Part shown: one piece after another, positions 1 through 8,254 of the stretch
Position numbering within the stretch: position 1 is the first letter of the stretch
How the letters are laid out: each line of letters starts with the position of its first letter
Source: Allokutzneria sp. NRRL B-24872
GTDB taxonomy: Bacteria > Actinomycetota > Actinomycetes > Mycobacteriales > Pseudonocardiaceae
Assembly (NCBI RefSeq): GCF_002155965.1
Contig: NZ_MUMH01000085.1
Coordinates: 62,001 to 126,000, forward strand
Length of the DNA stretch: 64,000 bases
Direction of reading: 5' to 3'
Notes under the pieces: generated by a model
Databases searched by the model: none
What the model was told of the DNA's origin: nothing
The model's input: only the letters and a program-made list of their open reading frames with translations
Position numbers and translations under genes: made by a program

Positions 1-314
1 GGCTCCTCCCGGTGGCCGTCGTGGCGGTGGCGGCCGTGGCCGTCGGCGGGTTCGCGCTGCTGTCCGCCGTGGGCAAGGCGACCGCCGAGGCGTCGTCGAT
101 GACGGCCGATCGCGAGCGGCGGCTGTGGTGGACGCTGATCGTCCAGTGCGGTGGCATCGCGGCGCTGTACCTCACGTGGACGTGGGACTGGTACCGCGAT
201 CTGGGCGGGTTCTGGTTGGTACTCCGTCCCGGGTTGCCGTTCGTGGTGCTGGCGGCGGCGCTGATGCTGGTGCCGCGCAGGAGCGCCAGCGCCAGCGACC
301 CGCTCAGCGGTTGA
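1..314 (+). CDS. Membrane protein, C-terminal part (cut by window edge)
   Basis: The reading frame is open to the first base and stops at 312-314, so only the last hundred or so residues are visible. They contain a hydrophobic segment at the very start, a second around a WTLIVQCGGIAALYL stretch and a third near the end (LPFVVLAAALMLV), followed by a short basic tail. This suits a small integral membrane protein with an Arg-rich cytoplasmic end. A GTG at 12 could be a start, but the open frame upstream makes truncation more likely. The 3' end overlaps the end of the broken carboxypeptidase on the other strand. No family recognised. Confidence 0.55.
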   Translation, partial: LLPVAVVAVAAVAVGGFALLSAVGKATAEASSMTADRERRLWWTLIVQCGGIAALYLTWTWDWYRDLGGFWLVLRPGLPFVVLAAALMLVPRRSASASDPLSG

Positions 315-1232
315 GCAGCCAGGTGGTCGTGAACGGCCCCCAGTTGCCCGCCGCACGAAGTTCGAGTACGTGTGCAGGGTGATCATCGCGCCCTTGGTGG
401 TCGCGGGCGCCGCGTCGGTCAGGGCCGGTCCCCGCTGGTCGGGGAAGAGCTCGCCGATCAGCGACGCCAGCTGCGAGACCTCGGGCTCGGAAGCGGCTCT
501 CGGCCCCCGGTAGGCGAGGTTGCACGGATCGGCGGAGGTGCCCGCCCCGCCCCAGTAGGAGTTCCAGTTGCGGTTGAGGTCGATGCTGGGCTGCGAGTCG
601 CCGTTGTTGGCGCAGGGCGTGGTCTCGTTGCTGTTGTCGCGGTTCTTGCGGTGGAAGGCGGAGTCGCCGATGGTCGGCCCGGTGAACCCCGACTCCACCC
701 ACTGGATGCCGTCCGGGTTCACCTGCGGCACGACCCAGACCTCAGTGCTGTCCAGCAGCGCCGTCAGGTCGGCGTTGACGTCGTAGCCGTCGACGAGGGC
801 GGTGATGAAGCGCCACGCCAGCTCGCTCGTGGTGATCTCGCGCGCGTGGATCTGCGCCATGAGCAGAAAACGGGGCTTCGCGGAGTTTGGCTCGGTCCTG
901 CACCCGCTCGCCGCGTTGGCGGTGATGCACAGCGCTTCGAGCGTGCTGCCCGCGTTGGGGTTCTGGGTCTTCTGCCAGGAGCTGTCGTACTCGACACGCC
1001 GCGCGAGCGCGGGGTAGGCCGCCGCGGCAACGTGGGTGAAGGACTGGAACCCCGCGGCGGTCCGGTAGCCGCCGTGGAACGTCGGGTACTTCTTCGCCGC
1101 CAGCCGCACCGGCTTCGGGTATGCCGAAGGTGCGGCGCTGGCTGTCACCGGCACGAGCGAGGCCGGTGCGAGCACCGCTCCCATCGCGGTGGCGAGACAA
1201 CGTCGTGCCAGAGCGGGGTTCCCCTCCGTCAC
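304..1232 (-). pseudogene. M14 zinc carboxypeptidase, disrupted near the third zinc ligand
   Basis: From a GTG at 1232 the frame encodes an export signal (Arg-Arg-Cys, hydrophobic core, Ala-rich cleavage region) and an M14 metallocarboxypeptidase. Visible marks are the zinc motif H-A-R-E in an MAQIHARE stretch, VNPDG, DLNRNW (substrate-binding Asn-Arg) and LHTYSN, which carries the third zinc ligand. After codon 354 the frame loses similarity and runs without a stop to the window edge as the antisense of the membrane gene. Another frame gives NWGPFTTTWLLNR and a stop at 304. The hundred or so residues that should carry the catalytic Glu are missing. An internal deletion joining two ends out of frame fits best; a sequencing error alone cannot supply the missing domain. 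Confidence 0.7.
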
Positions 1233-1343
1233 GCGGACATGTCAGCCCCGGAACCGTCGTCGCGATCCACGAGGACCGAACCCCACCGGCGGGTCACCCT
1301 TCAGGCAGTTCGCCTTTCCCTTTCGCGCGGTCCGTCCGCGCAC

Positions 1344-1940
1344 TCAGCGGCGGGTGAGGGCGCGGCCGAGCACGTCGCGGACGTAGATCTCGACGAACTC
1401 GGGCAGCCACGGCGAGGCGGCGATGCGCTCGAACACCTCGACCAGGCGCGGGTCCGGCGCCTCGGTGAGGTGGACGATGCGCCACAGGTTCAGCGGCTGT
1501 TCCTCCGAGCCGGCGACGGCGTGCTCGACGTGGAAGAGCGGCTGGCGGGTGTCGGCGCGCAGCGTCGAGCCGTCCTCGGCGGCGCACTCGGCGGTCCCGA
1601 TGAAGGTCACGGCCTGGCGCGCGTGGTCGAGCCGGGTCCGCTCCAGCACCAGCCCGGAGGTGGACGGCTCCAGCCAGAGCCGCTGCCGGGAGCGCCGGAC
1701 GAACTCGTCCTCGCCGCCCCACGCCGCCGCGCTGCCCGCCTCGACCACGTACGGGATGAACAGATCGGGCCGTCGAGCCTTGCGAACCTCGTTGTCCCAC
1801 AACATGGTTCGCGTGAACACCAGTGGTTCGTCCAGCTCGTAGCGCTCGGCGAGCACCCTGTTGACCTCGACCGGCGGCAGGGTGGAGCGGGTGTGGCCGG
1901 GCTCGGCCCAGGCGCGCTCGAACACGTGCTCGTGGTTCAT
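1344..1940 (-). CDS. Conserved hypothetical protein, about 198 aa
   Basis: The start is set at ATG 1940 (MNHEHVFERAW), preceded by GAGGGGACAGCC, a good ribosome-binding site; an in-frame start further up at 1997 has none. The product is soluble, acidic to neutral, rich in Trp and Arg, with no signal peptide or membrane segment. Alternating hydrophobic stretches (LFIPYVVEAG, QRLWLEPSTSGLVLERTRL) suggest a mainly beta fold, possibly a ligand-binding or SRPBCC-like protein, but no diagnostic motif supports that. It is a single gene downstream of the GH97 operon on the same strand, 66 bases after that operon ends. Function unknown. Confidence 0.6.
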   Translation of the reverse strand: MNHEHVFERAWAEPGHTRSTLPPVEVNRVLAERYELDEPLVFTRTMLWDNEVRKARRPDLFIPYVVEAGSAAAWGGEDEFVRRSRQRLWLEPSTSGLVLERTRLDHARQAVTFIGTAECAAEDGSTLRADTRQPLFHVEHAVAGSEEQPLNLWRIVHLTEAPDPRLVEVFERIAASPWLPEFVEIYVRDVLGRALTRR

Positions 1941-2006
1941 GGCTGTCCCCTCGGAGGCTGCGCCAACTCTTTCACTCCGGTATATTACGCGCAACAACTT
2001 CTTTGC

Positions 2007-3929
2007 TCATGAGGGTGTGAGTCGGATCGCCGCGCCACCCCCGGCCACGAGCCGCAGCGCGAGCGTGCTGGAGGCGTCCACCGCCTCGGTGCGGACATCG
2101 ACGGGTAGTGGGTCGTGGTGCCAACTGGTACCCGGTGCGTCACGGAAGATCTCGGCGAGGTGCGGCCCCGGCCCGAGGAAGCTCAACGGCACCCGCAGCG
2201 TCCGCTCGTGCTCGTCGGTGATCGCGCCGAGGTACCACGTCCCGCCTTTCCGGCGTGCGGATACCACGTGGTCCCCGATCCCACAGTCCAGGAACCGAGT
2301 CTCGTCCCAGGTGGTCGGAAGTCCCCGGAGGTACTCAGTTCCCGGATGTGCGCGGTAGTTCTCCGGGGTGTCGGCCAGCATCTGCGCGGGGCTGAAGAAC
2401 AGCGTGCACAGCGCGAGCTGCGCGGCCGCCGTCGTCTGCACGCGGGTGCCGAGCCCGGCCGGGTCCCACGTCACGTTCAGCACGCCCGGCGTGTAGTCGG
2501 CGGGGCCGCCGACGAACCTGGTGAACGGCAGGATCGTCGCCTGCTCCGGTGGATTCCCGTGCTCGCCCTTGTAGTGCTGTTGCTCCATCCCCGCGACGCC
2601 CTCGCCGCTCATCAGGTTCGGGTGCGTGCGGGAGAGCCCGGTCGGCTTGATCGCCTCGTGCGCGATGATCATGAGCCGGTTGCGGGCCGCCACGTCGACC
2701 ACCCGCTGGTAGTGCCGAACCGCCTCCTGGTCGAAATGGCTGCGGTGCACCCCGCCGAGCACGAACTTGGTGGCGTAGCCGGTCTTCACCGCGCTGATAC
2801 CCAGCTCCGCGTACCGCGCGAAGATCGTCTCCAACGAGCGGTCGTAGTCGTCGACGAAGCCCCGGGTCTCGTTGTGCGCGACGAACCCCACCCCCTTGGC
2901 CCGCGCGTACCGGAGCACCTCCGCGAGGTCGAAATCTTCTTGCGGCGTCAGGAAATCCTGGCCGGACCAAGTGCCGCCGGAGTTGCTGTTCCACCCCTCG
3001 GCGAGCACGTGGCCCGCGCCCATCTCCTTCGCGAAGTCGATGTACTCCTTGGTCCGCGCGGTGGTCGCTCCGTGATGCGGCCCGGCGGTCCAGGTCGTGT
3101 GCCGCCGTTGCAGCTCCCACCACACGCCGACGTAGGTCCCGGGGGTGATCCACGACGTGTCCGCGAGCGCGCACGGCTCGTTCAGGTTCTCGATCAGGTG
3201 CGACTCCGCGAGATCGCCAGGGCGGTCACCGATGGTCAGCGTGCGCCACGGCGTGCGGAACTCGCCGCGCAGCCGGGCTTTCGCGCCGTCGGGCAGGCTG
3301 ATCAGCTCGCTGGTGAAGGTACCGGGCCCGATCGCGGCCAACGTCATGCTGGGGTAGTCGACCAGTGCCGCCTCGTGCACCACGAGATGCTGTCCGTCCA
3401 CAGTGGACAACGTGAGTGGAGTCTGTGCGGTGCGCACGTCGGCCAGCGGCGCTCGCCGGTAGTGCCGCTCGTCGGCGTTCCAGTCCTTGCCCGCCTCCAA
3501 CGACCAGCTCGTCGCGGTCGGCGGCAGCGCGAACTCCGTGTGCTCCGCGGTGACCGTGTAGGCGTCGAGCCCGGACTGCGCGGGCAGGCGGTAGCGGAAG
3601 CCGACGCCGTCGTCGAACACGCGGACGACCAGCTCCAGGCGCAACCCGCTCGTCGGCCGCACAGTTCGCAGCACGCACTCGTTGGCGTGGTTGCGGACGA
3701 TCGCGTCGGAGCCCCAGGTAGGACGCCATGACTCGTCGATCGTGTTGTGCTGCAAGGACTCCAAGACCAAGCCGCCGGTCAGTGACGGCCAGCCCGCCAG
3801 GTCGAGCCCGAGCCCGGAGGAAGCCACCAAGACCCGGCCACGGCGCGCGACCTCGTAGCGGAGGCGCCCGTCCACCACGGCGACGACCACCCGCAGCAGG
3901 CCGTCCGGCGAGCGCACCTCGACTGACAC
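2007..3929 (-). CDS. Glycoside hydrolase family 97 (alpha-glucosidase, SusB-like, inverting type)
   Basis: Hydrolyses alpha-glucosides, by family. The 640-residue protein has the GH97 order: an N-terminal beta-sandwich (SPDGLLRVVV, then W-R-P-T-W-G and RNHANE), a TIM barrel (GVWWELQ, HGATTARTKEYIDFA, EGWN), and a C-terminal beta domain. HNETRG and IIAHEA match the two calcium/water-activating Glu sites of inverting SusB, and VKTGY and ILPFTRFVGGPADYTPG are family signatures; the Asp nucleophile of retaining members is not evident. No signal peptide, so it is probably cytoplasmic and acts on imported oligosaccharides. GTG start at 3929, four bases after the stop of the upstream GNAT gene, so it is the last gene of a three-gene operon. 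Confidence 0.88.
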   Translation of the reverse strand: MSVEVRSPDGLLRVVVAVVDGRLRYEVARRGRVLVASSGLGLDLAGWPSLTGGLVLESLQHNTIDESWRPTWGSDAIVRNHANECVLRTVRPTSGLRLELVVRVFDDGVGFRYRLPAQSGLDAYTVTAEHTEFALPPTATSWSLEAGKDWNADERHYRRAPLADVRTAQTPLTLSTVDGQHLVVHEAALVDYPSMTLAAIGPGTFTSELISLPDGAKARLRGEFRTPWRTLTIGDRPGDLAESHLIENLNEPCALADTSWITPGTYVGVWWELQRRHTTWTAGPHHGATTARTKEYIDFAKEMGAGHVLAEGWNSNSGGTWSGQDFLTPQEDFDLAEVLRYARAKGVGFVAHNETRGFVDDYDRSLETIFARYAELGISAVKTGYATKFVLGGVHRSHFDQEAVRHYQRVVDVAARNRLMIIAHEAIKPTGLSRTHPNLMSGEGVAGMEQQHYKGEHGNPPEQATILPFTRFVGGPADYTPGVLNVTWDPAGLGTRVQTTAAAQLALCTLFFSPAQMLADTPENYRAHPGTEYLRGLPTTWDETRFLDCGIGDHVVSARRKGGTWYLGAITDEHERTLRVPLSFLGPGPHLAEIFRDAPGTSWHHDPLPVDVRTEAVDASSTLALRLVAGGGAAIRLTPS

Positions 3930-3933
3930 GGCG

Positions 3934-4527
3934 TCAGCGCTCAGTCAAGGCCCGGAGGACATCCTGCGACAGCGGCCGATCGCTGTAGAGCAGGCGAACG
4001 GCTGAGAGATCAGGGTTTCCCGCGTCGGGCCCGCGCCACGCGAAGGCCAGACCCAGACGCTCGACCGCTCGGCGGGACTGCTCGTTGCCGTCGAGCACGT
4101 AGGCCGTCAGCGGCAGCTCCGGGCGCAGGCGCTGGGCCGCGCCCCGAGCCGCCGCGCTGATCTCCTGGGCGTACCCCGCGCCCCACCAGCGGGGTTCGAG
4201 GCGGAAGCCGACGTTCCACGCGACGCCGTAGCGGACGAAGCAGCCCCCGATGCCGACGAAGACCCCTTGATGGCTTCGCGCGATCCACATGCCGAGCCCG
4301 TCGCGGTGCCACGCCGAGCGCCAGTTCTCGATCATCCGCTCGGTCTGGTCGATCGTGCGGTGGCGGCTCACCGGGTCCGACTCCCACACGCGCCGGTCGG
4401 CGTACAGGTCGAAGACCTCCTGCGAATCCGCCTGCGTCGGCATCCGCAAGATCAAGCGAGCTGTGGTGACCGCGTCCTCGAGCACCAGGGCATCGTGGCC
4501 GACCGACCCCGCCGGTACCAACCTCAT
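3934..4527 (-). CDS. GNAT family N-acetyltransferase (RimJ/RimL-like)
   Basis: Acetyl-CoA-dependent N-acetyltransferase of about 197 residues. TTARLILRMPTQAD is the usual RimJ/L-type beginning, and the acetyl-CoA region sits around WNVGFRLEPRWWGAGYAQE, where the loop is a variant of the R/Q-x-x-G-x-G/A motif. ALDGNEQSRR-type residues (YVLDGNEQSRRAVERLGL) match the late alpha helix. The start is placed at ATG 4527 because it overlaps the TGA of the preceding gene as ATGA; a longer frame to 4578 would run inside that gene. Middle gene of an operon with the 96-residue protein and GH97. Substrate unknown. Confidence 0.82.
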   Translation of the reverse strand: MRLVPAGSVGHDALVLEDAVTTARLILRMPTQADSQEVFDLYADRRVWESDPVSRHRTIDQTERMIENWRSAWHRDGLGMWIARSHQGVFVGIGGCFVRYGVAWNVGFRLEPRWWGAGYAQEISAAARGAAQRLRPELPLTAYVLDGNEQSRRAVERLGLAFAWRGPDAGNPDLSAVRLLYSDRPLSQDVLRALTER

Positions 4528-4814
4528 TCCCCGGGCGCCGCCAGCAACCGCTCCAGCTCCACCTCGGCCTCCGCGCACCCCGCGTCGGAGATCCGTTGCA
4601 GCTCAAGCAGATCCCTCGCGGCGACCGCGCGCCGGGTCAGCAGCCGCCCGGCGCGCTCGCAACCCTCGTCCAACAGCTCGCTCAGCTCGTCGACATCCCC
4701 GCGCGCGTCCGCGAGATCCGCCAGCCGGTCCAGCGCCGTCTCGTTGCCCTCGTCCGCGAGCGCCCGCAGCGTCTCCCGGTCAACCCTCGAACCGTCCACG
4801 CCCCCAGCTTTCAA
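4524..4814 (-). CDS. Small all-helical protein, 96 aa, heading the GH97 operon
   Basis: An acidic, Leu/Ala/Glu-rich small protein that reads as three or four amphipathic helices (RETLRALADEGNETALDRLADLADARGD, then VDELSELLDEGCERAGRLLTRR), with a repeat-like L-x-x-L-A-D spacing that recalls Sel1/TPR-type or leucine-rich helical repeats. Starts are TTG 4814 or GTG 4799; neither is clearly better. The TGA overlaps the ATG of the GNAT gene (ATGA), which argues that it is translated. I do not recognise a family; a helical interaction module is an inference. Confidence 0.6.
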   Translation of the reverse strand: MKAGGVDGSRVDRETLRALADEGNETALDRLADLADARGDVDELSELLDEGCERAGRLLTRRAVAARDLLELQRISDAGCAEAEVELERLLAAPGE

Positions 4815-4833
4815 CCCTGCCCCTGGGGCAAGG

Positions 4834-5490
4834 TCAACCCCCTCCTGCCCTGAGGTAGGTCAGGACGGCGAGCACCCTGCGGTTGGTGTCCTCGGTCGGC
4901 GGCAGGTCGAGCTTGGCCAGGATGTTGCCGACGTGCTTGCCGACCGCGGCCTCCGAGACCACCAGGTCGGCGGCGATCGCGGTGTTGGAGTGGCCCTGGG
5001 CCACCAGGGCGAGGACTTCGCGCTCGCGCGGGGAGAGCCGTTCCAGCGGGTTGGCCCTGCGGGTCAGCAGCTGGCGGACGACGGCGGGGTCCACGACCGT
5101 GCCGCCGTCGAGCACCTTGTGCAGGGTGTCGATGAACTCCTCCACGTCGACCACGCGGTCCTTGAGCAGGTAGCCGACCCCGCGCCCGTCGTGCGAGTCC
5201 AGCAGCTCGGCGGCGTAGCTGAGCTGCACGTACTGGCTGAGCGCGACCACCGCGAGGTCCGGCCGGGTCCGACGCAGCTCGACGGCGGCGCGCAGGCCCT
5301 CGTCGGTGAAGTCCGGGGGCATGCGGATGTCCGTGACGACGAGGTCGGGGCCGTGCTCGGCAACGGCCGCCTTCAGCTCCTCGCCGTCGCCGACGACCGC
5401 GACCACGTCGAAGCCGAAGCGGCTCAGCAGGCCCGCCAAGCCCTCGCGGAGCAGGACGCCGTCCTCGGCGAGGACGAGTCGCTTCTTCAC
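4834..5490 (-). CDS. NarL/LuxR-family response regulator
   Basis: Two-component response regulator of 218 residues. The receiver domain (residues 1-120) has the acidic pair E9-D10, the phosphoacceptor D54 in VVTDIRMPP and the conserved K110 in GYLLKD. The LuxR-type helix-turn-helix (about 150-215) has LSPREREVLALVAQGHSNTAIA and VGKHVGNILAKL. GTG 5490 overlaps the TGA of the kinase gene as GTGA, so the two are co-translated and almost certainly form a cognate pair. By family it binds DNA as a phosphorylated dimer; a dyad upstream of the kinase gene (6860-6881) is a candidate site. Confidence 0.92.
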   Translation of the reverse strand: MKKRLVLAEDGVLLREGLAGLLSRFGFDVVAVVGDGEELKAAVAEHGPDLVVTDIRMPPDFTDEGLRAAVELRRTRPDLAVVALSQYVQLSYAAELLDSHDGRGVGYLLKDRVVDVEEFIDTLHKVLDGGTVVDPAVVRQLLTRRANPLERLSPREREVLALVAQGHSNTAIAADLVVSEAAVGKHVGNILAKLDLPPTEDTNRRVLAVLTYLRAGGG

Positions 5491-6803
5491 GTGCACGGCA
5501 ACTCCACGGTCAGGACGGTCGGGCCGCCAACGGGACTGGACATCGTCATCGTGCCGTCGATCACCGACACGCGGTCCGCGAGGCCGGTCAGGCCGGTGCC
5601 CGCGCGCGGGTCCGCCCCGCCCCGGCCGTTGTCGCTGACCACCACTTCGAGGCGCCCGCCGAGCTGCCGGACGCGCACGGTCACCGCACTGGCCCCGCTG
5701 TGCTTGGCGACGTTGGCCAGCGCCTCCGCCACGACGAAGTACGCGGTCGCCTCGACGTAGGGCTGCGGGCGGGTCGGCACGTCGGCGTCGACGGTCACCG
5801 GGATGCCCGAGCGGCTGGCCAGTTCCTGGAGCGCCGCGACGAGTCCGCGGTCGGTCAGCACCTGGGGGTGGATGCCGTTGATCAGCTCGCGCAGCTCGGT
5901 CATCAGCTGCTTGGCCTGGTCGTGCGCCTCGCCGACGCTCTGCGCGGCCGCCGAGCCCGCCGGGAGGTCGATGCGGGCGAGCCCGAGCTGCAACGTGAGG
6001 CTGACGAGCCGCTGCTGCGCGCCGTCGTGCAGATCGCGCTCGATGCGCCGCCGCTCGACCTCGAATGCGTTGACGAGCCTGGCCCGCGAGCGCGAGACCT
6101 CGGCGAGTTCCACGCGCAGCTCGTCCTCGGCGGCCCCGCACAACAGGTGCCGGGCCACCGAGGCGTGCGCGCCGGCCAACGCCGTCCACAGGTACGGCAG
6201 CGCGGGCACCAGCACGAGGGCGCCGATCGCGTACGGCGTGGCCTCCGCGACCGAAGTGAGCTGGATGGTGCCGAAGGACAGCGGCGTCACGTCGGTCTTC
6301 AGCAGCAGCGGGCTCGCGGCGATCACCACCACGATCAGCACCAGCACCGCCAGCGCGCCGTAGAGCATGGGTGCCACGATCGCGAGGAGCAGCACGTAGG
6401 CCAGCTCGCGCCACGTGGCCGCCTCGGTGTAGCGCGTCCGCAGCCACGTGGCGAGCCCGGGGGACTGCACGCCGCGATGCCCCGACACGATCGGCCGCCG
6501 GTCCAGCAGCCCGAGGCGCCTGCGCTCGAACTCGGCCAGCGGTGGCGCGAGCAGCGCGCCGAACAGGCCGACCAGCACGGCGCCGAGTGCCGCGAGAAGT
6601 GCCGCTGAGGTAAGGGTTTCCACCTTCTTGCTGGCCACGAGGAAGATCCAGGGCAGTGCGGGGAAGGCCAGCAGGGCGATCGCGGCCGCCGCGGCGAAGG
6701 GCGTGGTGAGCACGTGCGCCAGGGCTCGCCACGGCCAGGCGGAGAACAGGAATCGCGCCTTGGCAAGCGATTTCAGCGGTGCGTCGATGGGTGGGGCACT
6801 CAT
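5487..6803 (-). CDS. Sensor histidine kinase (HisKA_3 type)
   Basis: Membrane sensor kinase of 438 residues. Four hydrophobic segments (about 35-55, 66-88, 135-165 and 190-212) form the sensor, resembling the actinobacterial sensor domain attached to LiaS/DesK-like kinases. The dimerisation/phosphoacceptor helix holds H259 in RRRIERDLHDGAQQRLV. The ATPase domain has EALANVAKHSGA (N box), DNGRGG (G1) and GTGLTGLADRV (G2). The signal is probably envelope stress, by analogy only. ATG 6803 is the start, and the 3' end overlaps the regulator gene by 4 bases. Divergent from the DUF998 gene. Confidence 0.92.
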   Translation of the reverse strand: MSAPPIDAPLKSLAKARFLFSAWPWRALAHVLTTPFAAAAAIALLAFPALPWIFLVASKKVETLTSAALLAALGAVLVGLFGALLAPPLAEFERRRLGLLDRRPIVSGHRGVQSPGLATWLRTRYTEAATWRELAYVLLLAIVAPMLYGALAVLVLIVVVIAASPLLLKTDVTPLSFGTIQLTSVAEATPYAIGALVLVPALPYLWTALAGAHASVARHLLCGAAEDELRVELAEVSRSRARLVNAFEVERRRIERDLHDGAQQRLVSLTLQLGLARIDLPAGSAAAQSVGEAHDQAKQLMTELRELINGIHPQVLTDRGLVAALQELASRSGIPVTVDADVPTRPQPYVEATAYFVVAEALANVAKHSGASAVTVRVRQLGGRLEVVVSDNGRGGADPRAGTGLTGLADRVSVIDGTMTMSSPVGGPTVLTVELPCT

Positions 6804-6859
6804 GGAACGGACGGTAGACGGGCGGTGCGGCGACCGCCCAGGTGTCTGGTCGTAGTTCT

Positions 6860-6881
6860 GAGGTAGGGCTGGGCATACCTC
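6860..6881. promoter_or_regulatory. Inverted repeat in the kinase/DUF998 divergent gap
   Basis: GAGGTA and TACCTC face each other across 10 bases, about 57 bp upstream of the kinase start and 80 bp upstream of the DUF998 gene. The spacing of roughly 16 bp between half-sites is compatible with a NarL-type dimer, so autoregulation by the adjacent response regulator is possible (inference). Confidence 0.4.
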
Positions 6882-6962
6882 GAAGTGGGCGGGTGCTCGT
6901 AGTGCCCGGTGGGCCGGGCGGTTGGTGGACTCGTGCGCAGCTCACCGAGGAGGACCACAACC

Positions 6963-7616
6963 GTGATGGCGCAAAGAGGACAGCTGTTCGCGGCGGCGGC
7001 GTTGATCGTCGGACCCGTGCAGTTCGCGGCGGCCAACGTCGTCGCCCAGCTCGCGTGGACGACGCCGTACAGCTTGGCGCACAACAACATCAGCGACCTG
7101 GGCAACGTGCGCTGCCAGGTATCGGATGACGGCGTCTCGCGCTACATCTGCTCACCGCTGCACGAGCTGCTGAACACCTCGGCCGTGCTCTGCGGAGTGC
7201 TGCTGATCGTCGGCCTGGCGCTGTCACCGGTGCTGTGGCGGCGTTCCTGGGTGGCGGCGCTCGCGTGCGTCCTCCTCGCCGGGGGTGGCTCCGGCTTCGT
7301 GCTCGCCGGGCTCGCCCCCGCCGACGTCGACCTCGACCTCCACGTCGTGGGCGCGTTCCTGATCATGGGCGTCGGCAACCTCGGCCTGGCCCTGAGCGCG
7401 TTCTCCGGGCGCGGCAACCCGTTCGCCGCGCTCCGCGTGATCACCGTCGCCGCCGCCGTCATCGCGATCGTCGCGACCTGGCTGCACTTCTCGCACAGCT
7501 ACGGTCCGCTCGGCATGGGCGGCAGCGAGCGCTTCGCCCTCTTCACCACGCAGCTCTGGTTCGTGGTCCTCGGCGCCCACCTCACACGGTCAGCGCTGAG
7601 AGACCCGGTCCGGTGA
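6963..7616 (+). CDS. DUF998 family membrane protein
   Basis: Integral membrane protein of about 217 residues with six predicted hydrophobic segments. Near the start is an AHNNISDLGN stretch followed by two Cys residues and SPLHELLNTS; this NxISDLG/SPxHxLxN pattern is the hallmark of DUF998. AGGAGG at 6948-6953 lies 9 bases before GTG 6963 and 12 before ATG 6966, so the GTG is slightly favoured. Function unknown; family members are often found near sensor or transport genes. Its 3' end overlaps the convergent maleylpyruvate-isomerase-like gene by 35 bases. Confidence 0.8.
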   Translation: MMAQRGQLFAAAALIVGPVQFAAANVVAQLAWTTPYSLAHNNISDLGNVRCQVSDDGVSRYICSPLHELLNTSAVLCGVLLIVGLALSPVLWRRSWVAALACVLLAGGGSGFVLAGLAPADVDLDLHVVGAFLIMGVGNLGLALSAFSGRGNPFAALRVITVAAAVIAIVATWLHFSHSYGPLGMGGSERFALFTTQLWFVVLGAHLTRSALRDPVR

Positions 7617-8202
7617 GTTCGGCCAAAGCGTCCTGCCTCCCAGACACGGCCAGCAGCAATGACAGCGAGGTGCCGCGCACCTCCGGGCCCTCGCCGATCA
7701 CGACGTCCGTGTCGGTCGCGGTCAGCCGCACTCCGGCGACCAGCTCCTTGGCCCCGCCGAACGACGCCGCGGTGCGCGTCTGGAGGCGGAGGGCTCGCGC
7801 GACGGCCTCGTGCGGGTAGGCGCGGGTCAGCCCCAACGGCCGCCGGATGTCCTCGCCGTGCACGATCTCCTCGACGAGGCGGGTGTCCAGCGGAGCCGGG
7901 GGAGTGGTGGTCCGCGTCATCACCTGGCGCAGCCGCGCCAACGTCTCCTCCGGTGAGGCACCGCGCTCCCGCGCGACACCGCGCGCGTTCTGGCGGTCGA
8001 AGTCGAACCGAGCCCGCACGAGCCCGGCCACGAAGCCGATGCGCGTGGTCCGCGCGGAGTCGATGAGGTGGGCCACGACGTCGTGCACGGACCACCCCGC
8101 GCAGAGCGACGGCTTGTCCCACAGGGCCGCGTCGACCTGCGCGAGGTCGTCGATGAGCGCGGCGCGTTCGGCGTGCACGAGAGTCCAGATTGTGTTCGTC
8201 AT
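7582..8202 (-). CDS. Maleylpyruvate isomerase-family protein (DinB/MDMPI fold)
   Basis: About 206 residues in the DinB superfamily. W-x-x-P-S-L-C-x-G-W-S-V-H-D-V-V-A-H-L, with the metal-ligand His residues of the MDMPI N-terminal domain, lies near residues 25-50, and the third His is in EEIVHGEDIRRPLG. The C-terminal part (GVRLTATDTDVVIGEGPEVRGTSLSLLLAVSGR) matches the SCP2-like tail common in TIGR03083 proteins. Such proteins are thought to be mycothiol-dependent metalloenzymes; the substrate here is unknown. ATG 8202 (MTNTIW) is preferred to an upstream start at 8247 because the family begins here. Confidence 0.82.
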   Translation of the reverse strand: MTNTIWTLVHAERAALIDDLAQVDAALWDKPSLCAGWSVHDVVAHLIDSARTTRIGFVAGLVRARFDFDRQNARGVARERGASPEETLARLRQVMTRTTTPPAPLDTRLVEEIVHGEDIRRPLGLTRAYPHEAVARALRLQTRTAASFGGAKELVAGVRLTATDTDVVIGEGPEVRGTSLSLLLAVSGRQDALAELTGPGLSALTV

Positions 8203-8254
8203 GCCTTCACTACGAACGGCGTACCGCCGCATGGACACGCGCTCCAAAAAATCT

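Noticed and set aside
4834-6960. A 708-codon minus-strand frame joining the response regulator to upstream sequence
   Set aside because: Only the last 218 codons are real; the rest is an alternate frame of the histidine kinase gene. The GTGA overlap fixes the true start at 5490.
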